Positions 1-10,980 of a stretch of 64,000 nt of DNA are shown in pieces. Origin of the DNA: Amyelois transitella (Eukaryota; Arthropoda; Insecta; Lepidoptera; Pyralidae); contig NC_083531.1 of assembly GCF_032362555.1 (NCBI RefSeq), positions 4,216,001 to 4,280,000 on the forward strand, read 5' to 3'. The position numbers and the translations under genes are program-made. Numbering within the stretch: position 1 is the first letter of the stretch; each line of letters starts with the position of its first letter. Below the pieces are notes generated by a model, which ran no database searches, was not told the origin of the DNA, and worked only from the letters and a program-made list of their open reading frames with translations.

Positions 1-571
1 AATACCGACATTTTTCGGTAATGTACAAAATGTGTGCCCTCAAATTACTTTTTGGCACGGATTGTTATAAATTTAAATTATGCGATTTATTTATGATATG
101 TCGTCGAAGCGAGCGCTCGTGTCGACGGTTCAATAACTTTTGAGATCGACTTGAAGTTTGTCGCGCTGCGCAGTGCTGAAAATCAATAGATAACGTTTCA
201 GTACGACGTCGTTTTTGCTATTTCTTTTATTGCAGGCGCTTCATATTGCAAATATCAAAGGAAAAGATTTAAGTTTTCTTCTTTTTCAACGAAATTACTA
301 TATATTCAACTAAATGCAATACACTTATTGGAATTACGTAGGTTAATGTAGTTTTGAGAAATAGCATGACACACAAGGCTCTTCGAGAAGGATGTTAGTA
401 AATTAAATTATGACATAACAGTAGGGTATGGGTAGAGCTATATATAACAGCCTTCCTTCAGCCTTCTAATTATAACAAGGTCTTATTGATGGGCGGGAAG
501 GTTATGTAATCGATTAGAAGAATCGATAAAAAGGCTTGAGTTTAAAAATATATTTAAATGTTTAATGTTAA
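1..571. other. Intergenic, no gene recognised
   Basis: AT-rich DNA with a short CpG-containing patch around 105-215 and a pyrimidine tract ending in an acceptor-like TTGCAG near 235. This could be an edge of an unseen exon, but no coding frame supports it. Nothing else is recognised. Confidence 0.4.
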
Positions 572-735
572 GCGTGTCGTGTGGTTCCCGGCACCAATAC
601 AAAACAGAACAGGGCCACTAGGTACATCTCTTCCCATGGATGTCGTAAAAGGCGACTAAGGGATAGAGTTATAAACTTGGGATTCCTCTTGTAGGCGATG
701 GGCCAGCAACCTTGCACTGTCTGAATGTGCCAATT
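572..735 (+). repeat. SINE-like repeat (family S1), 5' part
   Basis: A partial copy of the commonest short repeat in this window. In full-length copies the family is about 280 bp, begins near GTGCCGTGTGGTTCCCGG, contains the marker GATGTCGTAAAAGGCGACTA, and ends in a (TATG)n tail. Here the second half is missing. Confidence 0.8.
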
Positions 736-787
736 ATTCCCTCAGTCGCCTTTTAAAAATATTTTAAATCCATACATATATGTATAC

Positions 788-1120
788 TAGGTTTACCTGC
801 GACTTCGTCCGCGTGGAATAGTTATTTTGGGCATCATTTATTTTTGCGAACAGCTCAGCTTTATAAATTTTGATTACCATAAAAACGGTTCTATTGAGTT
901 AATCTTAAAAGATAGATAATATTACTGTCGTGAACATTTTTTAAAATTATTTCAAAAGGAATAATTCTTTCATACATACATATATTTTTGGTATCTTGAA
1001 CCGTTTTCGCAGCGCACGCAATAGAAGCCCTCACGCCTAAAGCCTTCCTCGATAATAGTAGTTCCTGAGATTAGCGCGTTCAAACAAACAAACTCTTCAG
1101 CTTTATAATATTTGTACAGA
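788..1120 (-). mobile_element. Non-autonomous Helitron-like element (family H1)
   Basis: On the minus strand this runs from TCT-like start sequence with TTATAAAGCTGAAGAG to an end rich in CGCGGACGAAGTCGC followed by CTAG. The TC...CTAG ends and insertion between A and T fit Helitrons. The copy is degenerate inside. Other H1 copies lie at 2650-2912, 9203-9477, 15671-16229, 21826-22096, 31642-31826, 38015-38292, 40488-40779, 56401-56600 and 62069-62363. Confidence 0.6.
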
Positions 1121-1222
1121 TTTTGAAATAAAACTAAATAAACTTTGGAATAATTTATTATTCTATTACAATTTAAACTTATCTTAATATGGCACAAAAC
1201 ACTCATTAAATAGCGTTCACTT

Positions 1223-2221
1223 ATGTGTGTCAGAATGGCGGGTGTACCTCACGGATTTTAATATCTGTTTTGGATTAAAAACCTACCTGATGTGTACCTC
1301 AGTGTACCTATCCTAAAAATCTGTGTACCTCCTTCTATGTAAAGATTTTTAATAAAATAGGTACACCCGCGGTCCTGACGTCAGGACCGCGGGTGTACTT
1401 CTAGTTAGCATATGTAAGTAAGTTAACTGTATATGTAGATTTAGTACCTCTTGTGTACCTGCAGAAACAAATATTAAATAAATAAAAAATATTAAGGGTA
1501 CTGAGAAAATGAAAAAAAAATAAAAATAAAAAAAGGAACTCTTATAGGATCACTCTAGTATCTGTCTGTATGTGATTATACATTTATGTACAGAATTGTA
1601 ACATTCCTAAATCACAAAATATATTTTATGTATATTACAAAAAAATATTTCAATCTATAAAGGTCACATTCTGAAATCATACATTTAGCTTTTTCTTACA
1701 TTATTACGAAGATCGTCATAACACTCCCATCGCTTGCCTCGGAAGGATACCTACATAAAAGTATATACTGTAGTAATGAACTAGAACTAGATCATTTACC
1801 TATATTGTTGTTGATATATGTTAATTATAATTTGTATTGTGCAACTTTTCTGTTTTGTTCAGAATGTATCATAACTGGCCAGTTACAAAAAAAAGAAAAA
1901 GAAAATTTTAACATGAAAAAAAATGTTTTTTTACATTTTCTCAGCACCCTTAATATTTTTTATTTATTTAATATTTGTTTCTGCAGGTACACAAGAGGTA
2001 CCAAATCTACATTACAGTTAACTTACCTACATAAGCTAACTAGAAGTACACCCGCGGTCCTGACGTCAGGACCGCGGGTGTACCTATTTTATTAAAAATC
2101 TTTACATAGAAGGAGGTACACAGATTTTTAGGATAGGTACACTGAGGTACACATCAGGTAGGTTTTTAATCCAAAACAGATATTAAAATCCGTGAGGTAC
2201 ACCCGCCATTCTGACACACAT
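1223..2221. mobile_element. Foldback (long terminal inverted repeat) DNA element
   Basis: Left arm about 1223-1517 and right arm about 1925-2221 are reverse complements with only a few mismatches, separated by an unrelated AT-rich loop of about 400 bp. The outermost bases ATGTGTGTCAG and CTGACACACAT are perfectly inverted. An 8-bp target duplication, GTTCACTT, lies at 1215-1222 and 2222-2229. Each arm contains a 38-bp perfect palindrome (1361-1398 and 2046-2083) and several copies of GTGTACCT. No transposase is encoded. The 8-bp duplication suggests mobilisation by a hAT-type transposase; that is inference. Confidence 0.9.
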
Positions 2222-2649
2222 GTTCACTTTCGTAGTTAGTACTTAGTCTTATTAAAAATTTTACTAAAAAACAGTTATTTTAAATTACTTAAGCGATGCG
2301 ATGCCTTCAATTAATAAATAAAATAATACACACATATAATCACGTCTATATCTCTTGCGGGGTAGGCAGAGCCAACAGATTTGAAAAGACTAAAAAGCTA
2401 TGTAATTAACACATAGATATTATGACGTTTTATTATACTTATATTATTACGTAATAAATAGATTATGCACAAATTAATTAAATTAGGTATTGGGTTGCCA
2501 ACTATCTAAAAGTACATGTTATAACACATTATGTATGTACTATAAATTTGATAAACTCTATGGATAGAATTAAGCTCTATAGATAGATCGGGCCAAATCA
2601 TAAATATCTATTTATTACATTATTTTTCGTACATATTTATTTATTATGT

Positions 2650-2912
2650 ACTGTGCCCGCAACTTCGTCCGCGTGGAATAGTTATTTTGGGAATCGGTAA
2701 AGCCCTCAAGGATGAATAATTTTCCCCGACTTTTTCACATTTTCCATTATTTTTTTTGCTCCTTACAGTTGCAGCGTGATGTTATATAGCCTAAAGCCTT
2801 CTTCGACAAATGGTCTATTTAAGGCAAAAATAATTTTGTCTATTTGAACCAGTACTTCCTGAAATTAGCGCGTTCAAACAAACAAAGCTTTGTAATATTA
2901 GTATAGATATAT
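2650..2912 (-). mobile_element. Helitron-like element H1, copy
   Basis: Same family as the element at 788-1120: it contains GACTTCGTCCGCGTGGAATAG-type 3' sequence and AGCGCGTTCAAACAAACAAA near the other end, closing with TTAGTATAGATA. Confidence 0.6.
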
Positions 2913-3007
2913 TCCATCGCCTTGTTCCTTTTCACGACACGCTTAAGCACCGAGAACCACAAGGCACAGGCATAAACAAACCTGTCTTACAAAAATTGCT
3001 GCCAATA

Positions 3008-5893
3008 TCACAAACTGTTCTTATCAAAATCCCCATCGAAGTAAGTCTGGGTTTCCGTTGAACAACTTAATAAAACATCCGACTTAACTATCATTTTGTC
3101 AGCTGTTTGTGTCTCTGTCGATTTCGACACACCGTCGCCCATATTCAACAATTTTGGCGAATCCAAACAACAGCACGTCTGAGTCTCCTTAATCGTGAAA
3201 TCAGGGTATTTAATCTCAGTCAGAGTCTCCTTGTTTGAACGACCAAAGTCTATGGGTAACGTCTGAGTCTGAATATCTGATAGCGACACTGTTTCCGAGA
3301 AAAATATCGAGTCGTCCTCACTCGTGACCGATTTTAAAGACAACAAATCTTCGAACACAGTCTGAGTCGATATCTCGTCTGTTTTTGTCTCATAATTGTC
3401 GTTCTTCCAAAAGCAAACGTCATTTTTCAAATTGTCTTCCAATTTCGAAGTTTGCGTCGCCGACGAACGCTTGGGACTGTCACAGAGGTACTCGTTCAAT
3501 TTTTCCGCTTCGGTCTTTTGTTTTTTTTTATTTTCGAAATTCGAATCCAACTTTCTTTTCAACGCTCGACTCTCTTTGTATTGTTTATGGACGTCCGGAT
3601 GTCTCCTCATCAAATGAACGATTAATTGTTCGTGCACTTTATAATATTTATTGCATATCTGACACGAATAAACAACATTACATGTTTCTAAATGCTTATA
3701 AAAATTGGCAGTGTTAATAAAACTACTATTGCACTTTTCGCATTTAATGTCTTTGCTTTTATGCACTTTATTGTAATGTTGATTCAAATATTTCCGGCCG
3801 GTAAAATATTTTTTTTCTTTGCTCACATGATAATGACAATTTGGATGAGAACAATAATATTGCAAATCTATATAACATTTTTTATCAACTTGATGCGTTT
3901 TGAGGAGGTGGTAAAATAAGTCTTTTTTCTTCTGGAATTTTTCTCGACAATCGTAAGGGCAGTTTAGGTAGATTTTCGCGTCCATATCCGGCGCTGTTAT
4001 CATGAAGACTAACTTTTTGTCATGTTGTACACACACCGCTGTGTTTTCCATTTCCTTTTCCTGTTGAACTGCTTCTTTTGCTGATTCTTCTTCATTCTGG
4101 AAATAAAATAATTAACACTTAAAAATCACATGTGTTCCAGCCTCCATCAACTTGCCCTAGAAGAAGACCAGTCCATCTCTTTCCCATAGATGTCGTAAAA
4201 GGCGACTAAGGAATATGCTTATAGTATACATGGGATTCCTCTTTTAGGCGATGGGCTAGCAACCTGTCACTATTTGAATCTCAATTTTGTCATTAAGCCA
4301 AACAGCTGAACGTGGCCTTTCAGTCTTTTGATGAATGTTGGCTTTGTCTACCCCGCAGTGGATATAGACGTGATAATATGTTATGTTATATGTGTGTGTT
4401 ATAACAAGATAACTTTCGAACTGTTCATCTGAATTTGATGAAATTTGAAAAATATAAGAATGTAGAATTTCTCAATAGAATTTATAAGTTGGTGGGGCAT
4501 CATAACGCCAAATAGCTGAACATGGAATATCAGTCTCTTCAAGACTGTTGGCTCTGTCTACCCCGCAAGGGATGTAGACGTGACTATATGAATGAATGCA
4601 TTAAAATTGGTCATATAGTTTTTGAGATAATATATTGTAAATTGACATCCAATGAAAATGCTGCATTGTAGTTTGTTCCGCCGCTTCTTCTACACATGCG
4701 CTTTGGAAGCGGTAGTAGTTATAAGTAGATTTAAGTAATGTGACATCAATAAGTCATACCTTGTATCCAATTTTGAAAATAAACCTATTCTATTCTATTC
4801 TAAGATATCGATACAACTTTGTAAAAATTTCATAGAAGAAGTGATCACAACTTCAACAACTATTATGAGACAGCAAATAGCAAGCCGCCACAGCCGTATG
4901 GTTCCCGGCATAGCCGTATGGTTCCTGGCACTAATAGAAAAAAGAATAGGACCACTCCATCTCTTTCCCATGGATGTCGTAAAAGGAGACTAAGGGATAT
5001 AATATTAAACTTCGGATTCTTATTTTAGGCGATGGGCTAGCAACCTGTCACTATTTGAACCTCAATTTCTATCATTAAGCCAAACATCTGAACATGGCCT
5101 ATCAGTCTTTTCAAGACTGTTGGCTCTGTCTACCGTAAAAGGGATATACACATGACCATATGTATGTATGTATGAGACGGCAATTAACACCTGCAATTTG
5201 TTTTTCAGCGCAATGTCGGTACGCTGACACCGCTCCCGGAACCGCATGCAGGAGGTCAGGGTCTCCTCGCACGAGACGCACAGCAACTGAGATAGACCGT
5301 CCAGATTTGACACCTGCAATTAAAAAATAAATAAATACATAAAATCACGCCTCATTCCCGGAGGGGTAGGCAAAGACTATATCTTTCCACTTGCCACGAT
5401 ATCTGCATACTTCCTTCGCTTCATACACATTCATAACTCTCTTTTGACAGTTTTTGACTGCTCATAAAGGCATGCAAAGCTCCATTCACAAAACATCCTG
5501 TAGGATCCTGTTTCTTCTTTTTCTTTTTTATCTTATTATATGTACTTAGTTGTATTCTATTATTTGTAATAATAATAAATAAATAAAATTTCATTTACGG
5601 ATAACCCCCAAATCTCATAACAAAGTCGAGTGATAGAAAAGCAACAAACGCTGCTATTTCACAGTTTAAACTGATTGGGAATCACCGAAAGTCTGGCGGA
5701 AGCCATTATATAGCCATATAAGGAAAGAAAAAATAAAACATTAGCTTGCCTCAATATCAGTACACTTGTAAAACTCGTCAACTAATCCCCATTCGACGAT
5801 GTTTTTCATTTCCCCCGAATCTGCCAGGCAGCCCCGGCACATAAGCGAATATTCGCTAATGGGATTCGGCAGCTCTGTAAATGGTGCACTCAT
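3008..5893 (-). CDS. Asciz: ASCIZ/ATMIN-like zinc-finger transcription factor (ZAD + C2H2 + TQT motifs)
   Basis: Three coding exons on the minus strand: exon 1 5893-5750, exon 2 5313-5191, exon 3 4096-3008, all joined in phase 0, giving 451 residues. Residues about 18-80 form a ZAD zinc-binding domain (MCRGC ... LCVSC). Four Cys/His fingers follow at about 135-157, 171-201, 208-228 (C2HC) and 234-255, then a basic stretch near 269-283. The acidic C-terminal half carries six TQT motifs (about 303, 333, 366, 394, 418, 438). Finger spacing and the TQT cluster match ASCIZ/ATMIN, which drives expression of the dynein light chain LC8 and binds LC8 through TQT sites. Intron 1 uses a GC donor (GAG|GCAAGC). 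The nuclear LC8-feedback role is inferred from the family. A generic ZAD zinc-finger gene is the alternative. Confidence 0.8.
4130..4385 (+). repeat. SINE-like repeat S1 in intron 2 of the zinc-finger gene
   Basis: Near full-length but diverged S1 copy, with CCATCTCTTTCCCATAGATG, GATGGGCTAGCAACCTGTCAC and GTGGATATAGACGTGATAAT. A second partial copy lies at 4497-4595. Confidence 0.75.
4655..4801 (+). mobile_element. LINE 3'-end fragment with (ATTCT)n tail
   Basis: A short segment containing CCGCTTCTTCTACACATGCG and GACATCAATAAGTCATACCT, ending in AATAAACCTATTCTATTCTA. This is the form of a 5'-truncated non-LTR retrotransposon end. Related pieces occur at 29690-29810, 46870-46990, and in reverse at 32395-32520, 57130-57260 and 61060-61160. 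Confidence 0.6.
4893..5175 (+). repeat. SINE-like repeat S1, with duplicated head
   Basis: S1 copy with (TATG)n tail at 5160-5172. Its first about 22 bp (CCGTATGGTTCCYGGCA) are tandemly duplicated at 4893-4935. Confidence 0.75.
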
Positions 5894-6364
5894 TTTACTT
5901 TCAATTTAATTAAAACAAGTGGATATTAATTTGTATTTCACTCTGTAACATAATACTATTTTCTAGTTCTGTTTTGGATTGGATTAATTTGACATTTAAG
6001 ATTTGACTTTGACGCACAGTGGTTAAATAAGGATTGACGTGAAACGATTGATTTGACATTGACAATCCTGTTCTTTTTCTCTGACAATATTTTTTTTGCG
6101 AAATCTTGACCTTACACCGAGACGGGGGTGAACATGGTCACCGTTCCATTTTAGATAATATCAAAGCTAGGAAAGGAAAGATGTAAAGTAGTTTCTGCCT
6201 ACCCCTGCAGGAAAGAGGACTTATTTTATGTTAAATATAAGAACAACCTATATAAGCTACAGCCATGAAAATGCTATAAAGTAGTAAATTCTCAGAAATT
6301 CAAATCCAAGACGTATGTAGATAAAAATTTCAAGTGGACATCTGTCTAACTTTATCCAAATTAA
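5894..6364. promoter_or_regulatory. Presumed 5' flank of the zinc-finger gene
   Basis: Upstream of the minus-strand ATG at 5893. No TATA box is evident. Several TTTGACATT and TTGACGTGA-like words occur at 5985-6060. It may also serve the plus-strand exon candidate that follows, but no transcript start can be placed. Confidence 0.35.
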
Positions 6365-6539
6365 TTGTTTTTGAAAAAAGAACAAACAATTTTGACAACC
6401 ATTTTGGCTCAACTAAATTTACAAGAGAATGTTAGTCAATATTATAGATTATTTATCTATTTTATTCCACAAAAGTTTTACATCGAAACAAAAAGCCGGC
6501 ATATTAATCGCTGCGAAGTTAGTAATAAATTTTTGATAC

Positions 6540-6744
6540 GTTCCATTCGATACCGACGCAGACTTCAGCTCGGTCGCCATTTGCGCCACGAGACGGGAAA
6601 GATTGCTGGCAAGAACTTTTTCTGTGAAAATATAGGTTATTGTGATTATTTAGTTGTTATCCGTGCGTAAAACATTCAAAATCAGCAATAAAACCTGTGT
6701 TATAAGTTTGTTCTTCGTCAAAACACAGGAAGTGCGTCGAATAT
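6540..6744 (+). other. Candidate non-coding first exon (plus strand)
   Basis: A locally CpG-richer segment ending at a strong donor (AT|GTAAGTATTA, exon end 6744) and lacking a long reading frame. It sits about 650-850 bp from the ATG of the divergent zinc-finger gene, so it could be the first 5' UTR exon of Paip2 copy A, whose next exon has an acceptor at 14428. The link is inference. Confidence 0.3.
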
Positions 6745-7369
6745 GTAAGTATTACATGGCTTTGATTTTCATTAATTTTTATACACGTGTTAAGATTTTC
6801 TTCAGAATTTACTGCAAATATCATTCTTATTTACCCGTTATCAACTTTTTTCATGTTATCTACATTGATTAGTTTCTATTACGTCGCGTATAAATGGGCG
6901 GGATGGCTTGAAATGTCGGTCAAACTTATTATTTTTAATCCAAGTGCTATTTTGGGCCGTTGTAAGAGTAGAATTATTGTCTGCCAGTATCTTGTAAACA
7001 AGATATGATACCGTTGCATAGAAAGTAGAATATTTTATATAATCTAGGGCGATTTTTTAACTGTTTCAAGAGCATATTAATAATTTTGTTGTAACGCAAA
7101 TAAGGTTAATAATTTTTTTAAAGATTCGCAAACCGATGTGTTAATTTTTATATTTCCCTCATAATTTGTTACACAAACTTTTATTTTTTTACAATGCATT
7201 AAGCATGTATTGGTAACAGTTGTATTATTTTGTGCAACTTTTTCTAGACATATGGAGATAATATTGTCTGTTGCTATTGTAAACAAAGTAAAAAAAAAAT
7301 TGGCAACCAAGTACCTACCTATATCTACACATAATTGAGTGGGTGTATTGTGTTGTGATTTCAAATTGT
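6745..7369. other. AT-rich DNA, no gene recognised
   Basis: No domain-bearing frame, RNA gene or clear repeat was found. If the upstream candidate exon is real, this is the start of its intron. Confidence 0.3.
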
Positions 7370-7495
7370 ACATACATATAATCACATCTATAGCACTTGC
7401 CGGGTAGACAGAACCAACATTCTTGAAAATACTGGTAGGCCACGTTCAGCTGTTTGGCTTACTGATAGAATTGAGATTCATATAAAGTGACAGTT
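7370..7495 (-). repeat. SINE-like repeat S1, 3' part
   Basis: Partial minus-strand copy: (ATACATA) tail, ATCACATCTATAGCACTTGC, and GGCCACGTTCAGCTGTTTGG. Confidence 0.7.
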
Positions 7496-8334
7496 TGTCC
7501 AGTTTACTGAGTTCTCTTGAGGTCCTCATAGGTCATCAATCACGCTTCAAGTAGGTACTTAAAGCTTGGCAAACCAAATATTGTGAGTTTTTAGAGGGAT
7601 ACTCTAAAACAATTAAAGGCCGGGTGACTGTATTTAAAAAAAAAAAACTATAGATTAGGAGTAAAAAACTATAGATTAGGAGTAGGGTATTGAGAACCGG
7701 TACTGTCTCAAGGAACCGGGATATTCGGTACTGGACTCTGCTAGAATCAGGAAATCTCGGGATTTTCAGGAAATTTTAAAATGCCATTATTATTTTATTG
7801 AATAATCTAAATTTTAATGGTCTAATGAATAAAACAACAAATAAGTTGTATCATAACAATGCAAAATGATGCAATAATCAGTCTTAAGCTTGAGTTGAGT
7901 CACATTAGGACATATAATCTTGATAAAATCAGACTTTCATTGACTGAGATCAAAAGAAATCAACTTGAGCAATAATCAAACAATCTATAACTTATTCTAA
8001 ATATAATTAAACTCTAAAAAAACAAAAAGAAATATTTAAAGAATCACTTATCTTGAGTATTAATAAGAATCAACAATAATTAGTCATAAAACTAAGGAAC
8101 AGTCTTTCATTGAATGAAAATAACAATCAGCTTCAGAATTTAGCTTTAATAGTAGAACTGAACATTCATTAAAAACTACTAATATACATAATAAAAATAA
8201 ACAATTAATAAAAATTACCTATGTAATAAAATAAAGTTAAAAACAAAAATCAAAATAAAATCTAGACCAAAGTAGAATAGATAAAGTGAAACTACCTATT
8301 TGGTTTTAATAGCTTTTTTTTTCGTTATAATGGG

Positions 8335-8918
8335 TCAACCCAAACGCGATCTAATTTTGTTACTTTGTAAACCAGCTGAAGAAAAGATCATCTCAGGTTC
8401 AACACTCGTCGGTGAAATAGTTAGAAAGTAGTCAAAAGCTTTTGATAAATGTCGCCCACGATCACCTCCATTCTCAAAATCGTCATTCTGCGTTACAACA
8501 CGTTACATACATACATATAGTCACGTCTATATCCCTTGCGGGGTAGACAGGGCCAATAGTCTTGAACTGAATGGCCATGTTCAGCTGCTCGGCTTAATGA
8601 TGGAATTGAGATCCTAATAGTGACAGGTTGCTAGCCCATCACCTAAAAAAAGGATCGCAATTTTATAAGCCTATCCCTTAGTCGCCTTTTACGACATCCA
8701 TGGGAAAGAGATGTAGTGGTCCTATTCTTTTTTGTATTGGTACCGGGAACCACACGGCACGTTCCTTGCAAATTTTGTTGATTTCTGGCATTTAACTCCT
8801 TTGTTAAATTACTTCTTTCCGCTCCGTTCGAGAGCTCCGAGTCTTCTTCTATTTCAATGATCTGATTAGGTTGGATTGTTGTTAATAGCGGGGGACTAGT
8901 GCGTTTTAGTAATAACAC
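8335..8918 (-). pseudogene. hAT transposase C-terminal remnant, split by a SINE
   Basis: Downstream of the SINE, a minus-strand frame (about 8500 to the TGA at 8335-8337) contains FLTISPTSVEPEMIFSSAG followed by NKIRSRLG and stop. This is the C-terminal dimerisation signature of hAT transposases (usual form ISPTSVESER-FSSAG). Upstream of the SINE (8918-8767) an acidic frame with IEIEEDSELSNG may be the preceding part of the same protein. The N-terminal and catalytic regions are absent, so the copy cannot encode active transposase. Confidence 0.8.
8504..8766 (-). repeat. SINE-like repeat S1 nested in the hAT element
   Basis: Near full-length minus-strand S1, from the (ACAT)n tail at 8504 to CCGGGAACCACACGGCAC at 8766. 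It interrupts the hAT transposase remnant, so it is younger than the hAT insertion. Confidence 0.85.
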
Positions 8919-9202
8919 ATTTCGTTACTATTTTGTTGGAGAAATAAATACACTTAAATCATCATCACTTACATTTGCAAAATATGTATCTGGGTTCTGC
9001 AAGTAATTTAGTATAGATGCTTCTATTAACCGCTGCTAAAATACCGAAAGTACCGACAATCCCGGTTTTTTGTTTTGAATTCCCGGTACTTTTATTACTA
9101 CAAAAATACCGGAACTTCCCGGGATTTTCGGTGCCGGGATTTCCCAGTTCTATACACTAATTAGGAGTCTCCAAAGGACTAAGTTAAATTTGGAATTATT
9201 TT

Positions 9203-9477
9203 ATCTATACTTATATTATAAAGCTGTAGAGTTTGTTTGTTTGTTTGAACGCGCGCTAATCTCAGGAACTTTTAGTTTTCAATTGAAAAATTATTTTTGC
9301 GTTGAATAGACCACTTATCGAGGAAGGCTTTAGGCTATATAACATCACGCTGCAACTATACGGAGCTAAGAAATAATGGAAAATGTAAAAAAAAAAACGG
9401 TGTAAATTATTCATCCTTGAGGGCTTCAATGATGCCTAACATAACCATTCCACGGGGACGAAGTCGGGGGCACAGCT
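9203..9477 (+). mobile_element. Helitron-like element H1, copy
   Basis: Begins TCTATACTTATATTATAAAG and ends GGGGGCACAGCTAT. The terminal CTAG is mutated. The interior has the H1 markers TTATCGAGGAAGGCTTTAGG and ATAACATCACGCTGCAACTA. Confidence 0.65.
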
Positions 9478-9484
9478 ATTGTTA

Positions 9485-10455
9485 AATAAAACACATTATT
9501 ATTATATTTATACACATTATAGAGTGTGTTACCAAAGAGTACTTAAGTATATTTATAACATTCTATTTTTGTCTCTATATTGTCTATTTAAACAGAAAAA
9601 AAAAACAATGAAATCACAACGTTTTTCTTGAAAATTCGCTTCGCCTGATCGTTTATTTATATTTTTCTAATAAATGACAATTAAATTAAAAAATGTGTTA
9701 CATTAATTTTCTTAAAAAATATACATATGTCCGATGACAATTATATTTTCTTATTGTTATTGTATAAATTTTATTTTTATTGTAATAAATTAGCGATCTG
9801 AAAATTGAGTCTGTGGGATATGGCGCACTAAATATGAATGAAATTCATTTCATTAAATCTGTTACATTAAATTTGTAGTCTTAAATTATGGCAAATATTT
9901 TTCAAATATTTTTTTGTGAGCTTAAGTAAGTGCAACTGAAGATAGTCAAAATCGAGTCAGAAATAAGTTGAAATCCAAGAACTGCGTGCGGAGTATTAAA
10001 TGCCTCTTAATTGTAGCCTAAAAATTTACGCGTGTAGAATTAATTGCTTACTATGTACCTAAGTAAGTAAGTAAGTAGTCGTGTGGTTCCCGTCACCAAT
10101 ACAAAAAAGAATAGGACCACTCCATCTCTTTCCCATGGATGTCGTAAAAGGCGACTAAGGGATAGGCTTACAAACTTGGGATTCTTTTTTAGGCGATGGG
10201 CTAGCAACCTGTCGCTATTTGAATCTCGATTCTATCATTATGCCAAATAGCTGAACGTGGCCGATCAGTTATTTCAAGACTATTGACTCTGTCTACCCCG
10301 CAAGGGATACAGACGTGACCATATGTATGTATGTTTTTCAAATATTTTTTGCGAGCTAAAGTTGAAATCCAAGAACTGCGTGCGGATGTATGAAGTGCCT
10401 CTTAACTGTACCTATCCTAAAAATTTACACGTGTAGAATTAATTGCTAACTAAAA
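9485..10455. repeat. Direct repeat of about 150 bp flanking an S1 SINE
   Basis: The segment at about 9895-10050 (marker TTGAAATCCAAGAACTGCGT) recurs at about 10332-10450, on either side of the SINE at 10078-10334. The rest (9485-9890) is plain AT-rich DNA with nothing recognised. Confidence 0.65.
10078..10334 (+). repeat. SINE-like repeat S1, near full length
   Basis: Complete order of family markers, from GTCGTGTGGTTCCCGTCACC through GATGTCGTAAAAGGCGACTA to CCATATGTATGTATG. Confidence 0.85.
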
Positions 10456-10649
10456 AGTACATGCACAGATTCAATACTTATTGGTTGAGAGGAAAAAGCA
10501 TGAAGAGTTTGGTTGCAAACTAACTAAGGTACTGAGAAGAATATTTTAAGAGTATCTTTCATGCCGAAAAAATGGATAATGTATATGTTCCCGTGGGATT
10601 GTCTATGAACGACAACGTGCCGAGCGAAACCGCGGAAAATGATATTTAC

Positions 10650-10980
10650 ATACATACATACATATATATAAAGTCACGTCTATATCCCTTACGGGCTAGA
10701 CAGAGTCAACTGTCTTGAAAAGACTAATTGACCACGCTCAGTTTTTTGGCTTGATGAAAGAATTGAGTTTCAAATAAATATATACAGGCCAAATTACACA
10801 TATTGAGTCAGCCTCGAAGTAAGTTCGAGACTAGTGTTACGAGATACTAACCCAACGATACTACATTGTATAATAAATACTTATATAGATAAACATCCAA
10901 TCATAAAAAGTTATTTTTCTCATCATGCCCTGGCCGGGATTCGAACCCGGAACTACCGCTGCGCCAGAGAGGCTGTCAAA
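10650..10980 (-). repeat. S1 fragment followed by a tRNA-derived SINE (family S2)
   Basis: 10650-10770 is an S1 3' part. 10775-10980 (minus strand) is a tRNA-derived SINE: TGGCGCAGCGG matches the pol III A box and GGTTCGAATCCCGG matches the B box, followed by a tRNA-unrelated body with AGTATCGTTGGGTTAGTATC. Its tRNA head is an internal promoter remnant, not a tRNA gene. Confidence 0.8.

Larger units (their letters stand above)
7683..9159 (-). mobile_element. hAT-family DNA transposon, degenerate
   Basis: Flanked by an 8-bp target duplication ATTAGGAG (7675-7682 and 9160-9167), as expected of hAT elements. The ends TAGGGTATTGAGAACCGG and (reverse strand) TAGTGTATAGAACTGGG form an imperfect inverted repeat. 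Subterminal CCGGTAC and CCCGGGA words recur at both ends. It carries a broken transposase on the minus strand and a nested S1 SINE at 8504-8766. Confidence 0.85.

Noticed and set aside
1805-2095. 96-codon open frame
   Set aside because: It lies in the loop and right arm of the foldback element, is low complexity and is cut by the palindrome; no protein feature.
10930-10980. tRNA gene on the minus strand
   Set aside because: A and B boxes are present but the sequence is followed by a repeated SINE body and recurs several times; it is a tRNA-derived SINE.
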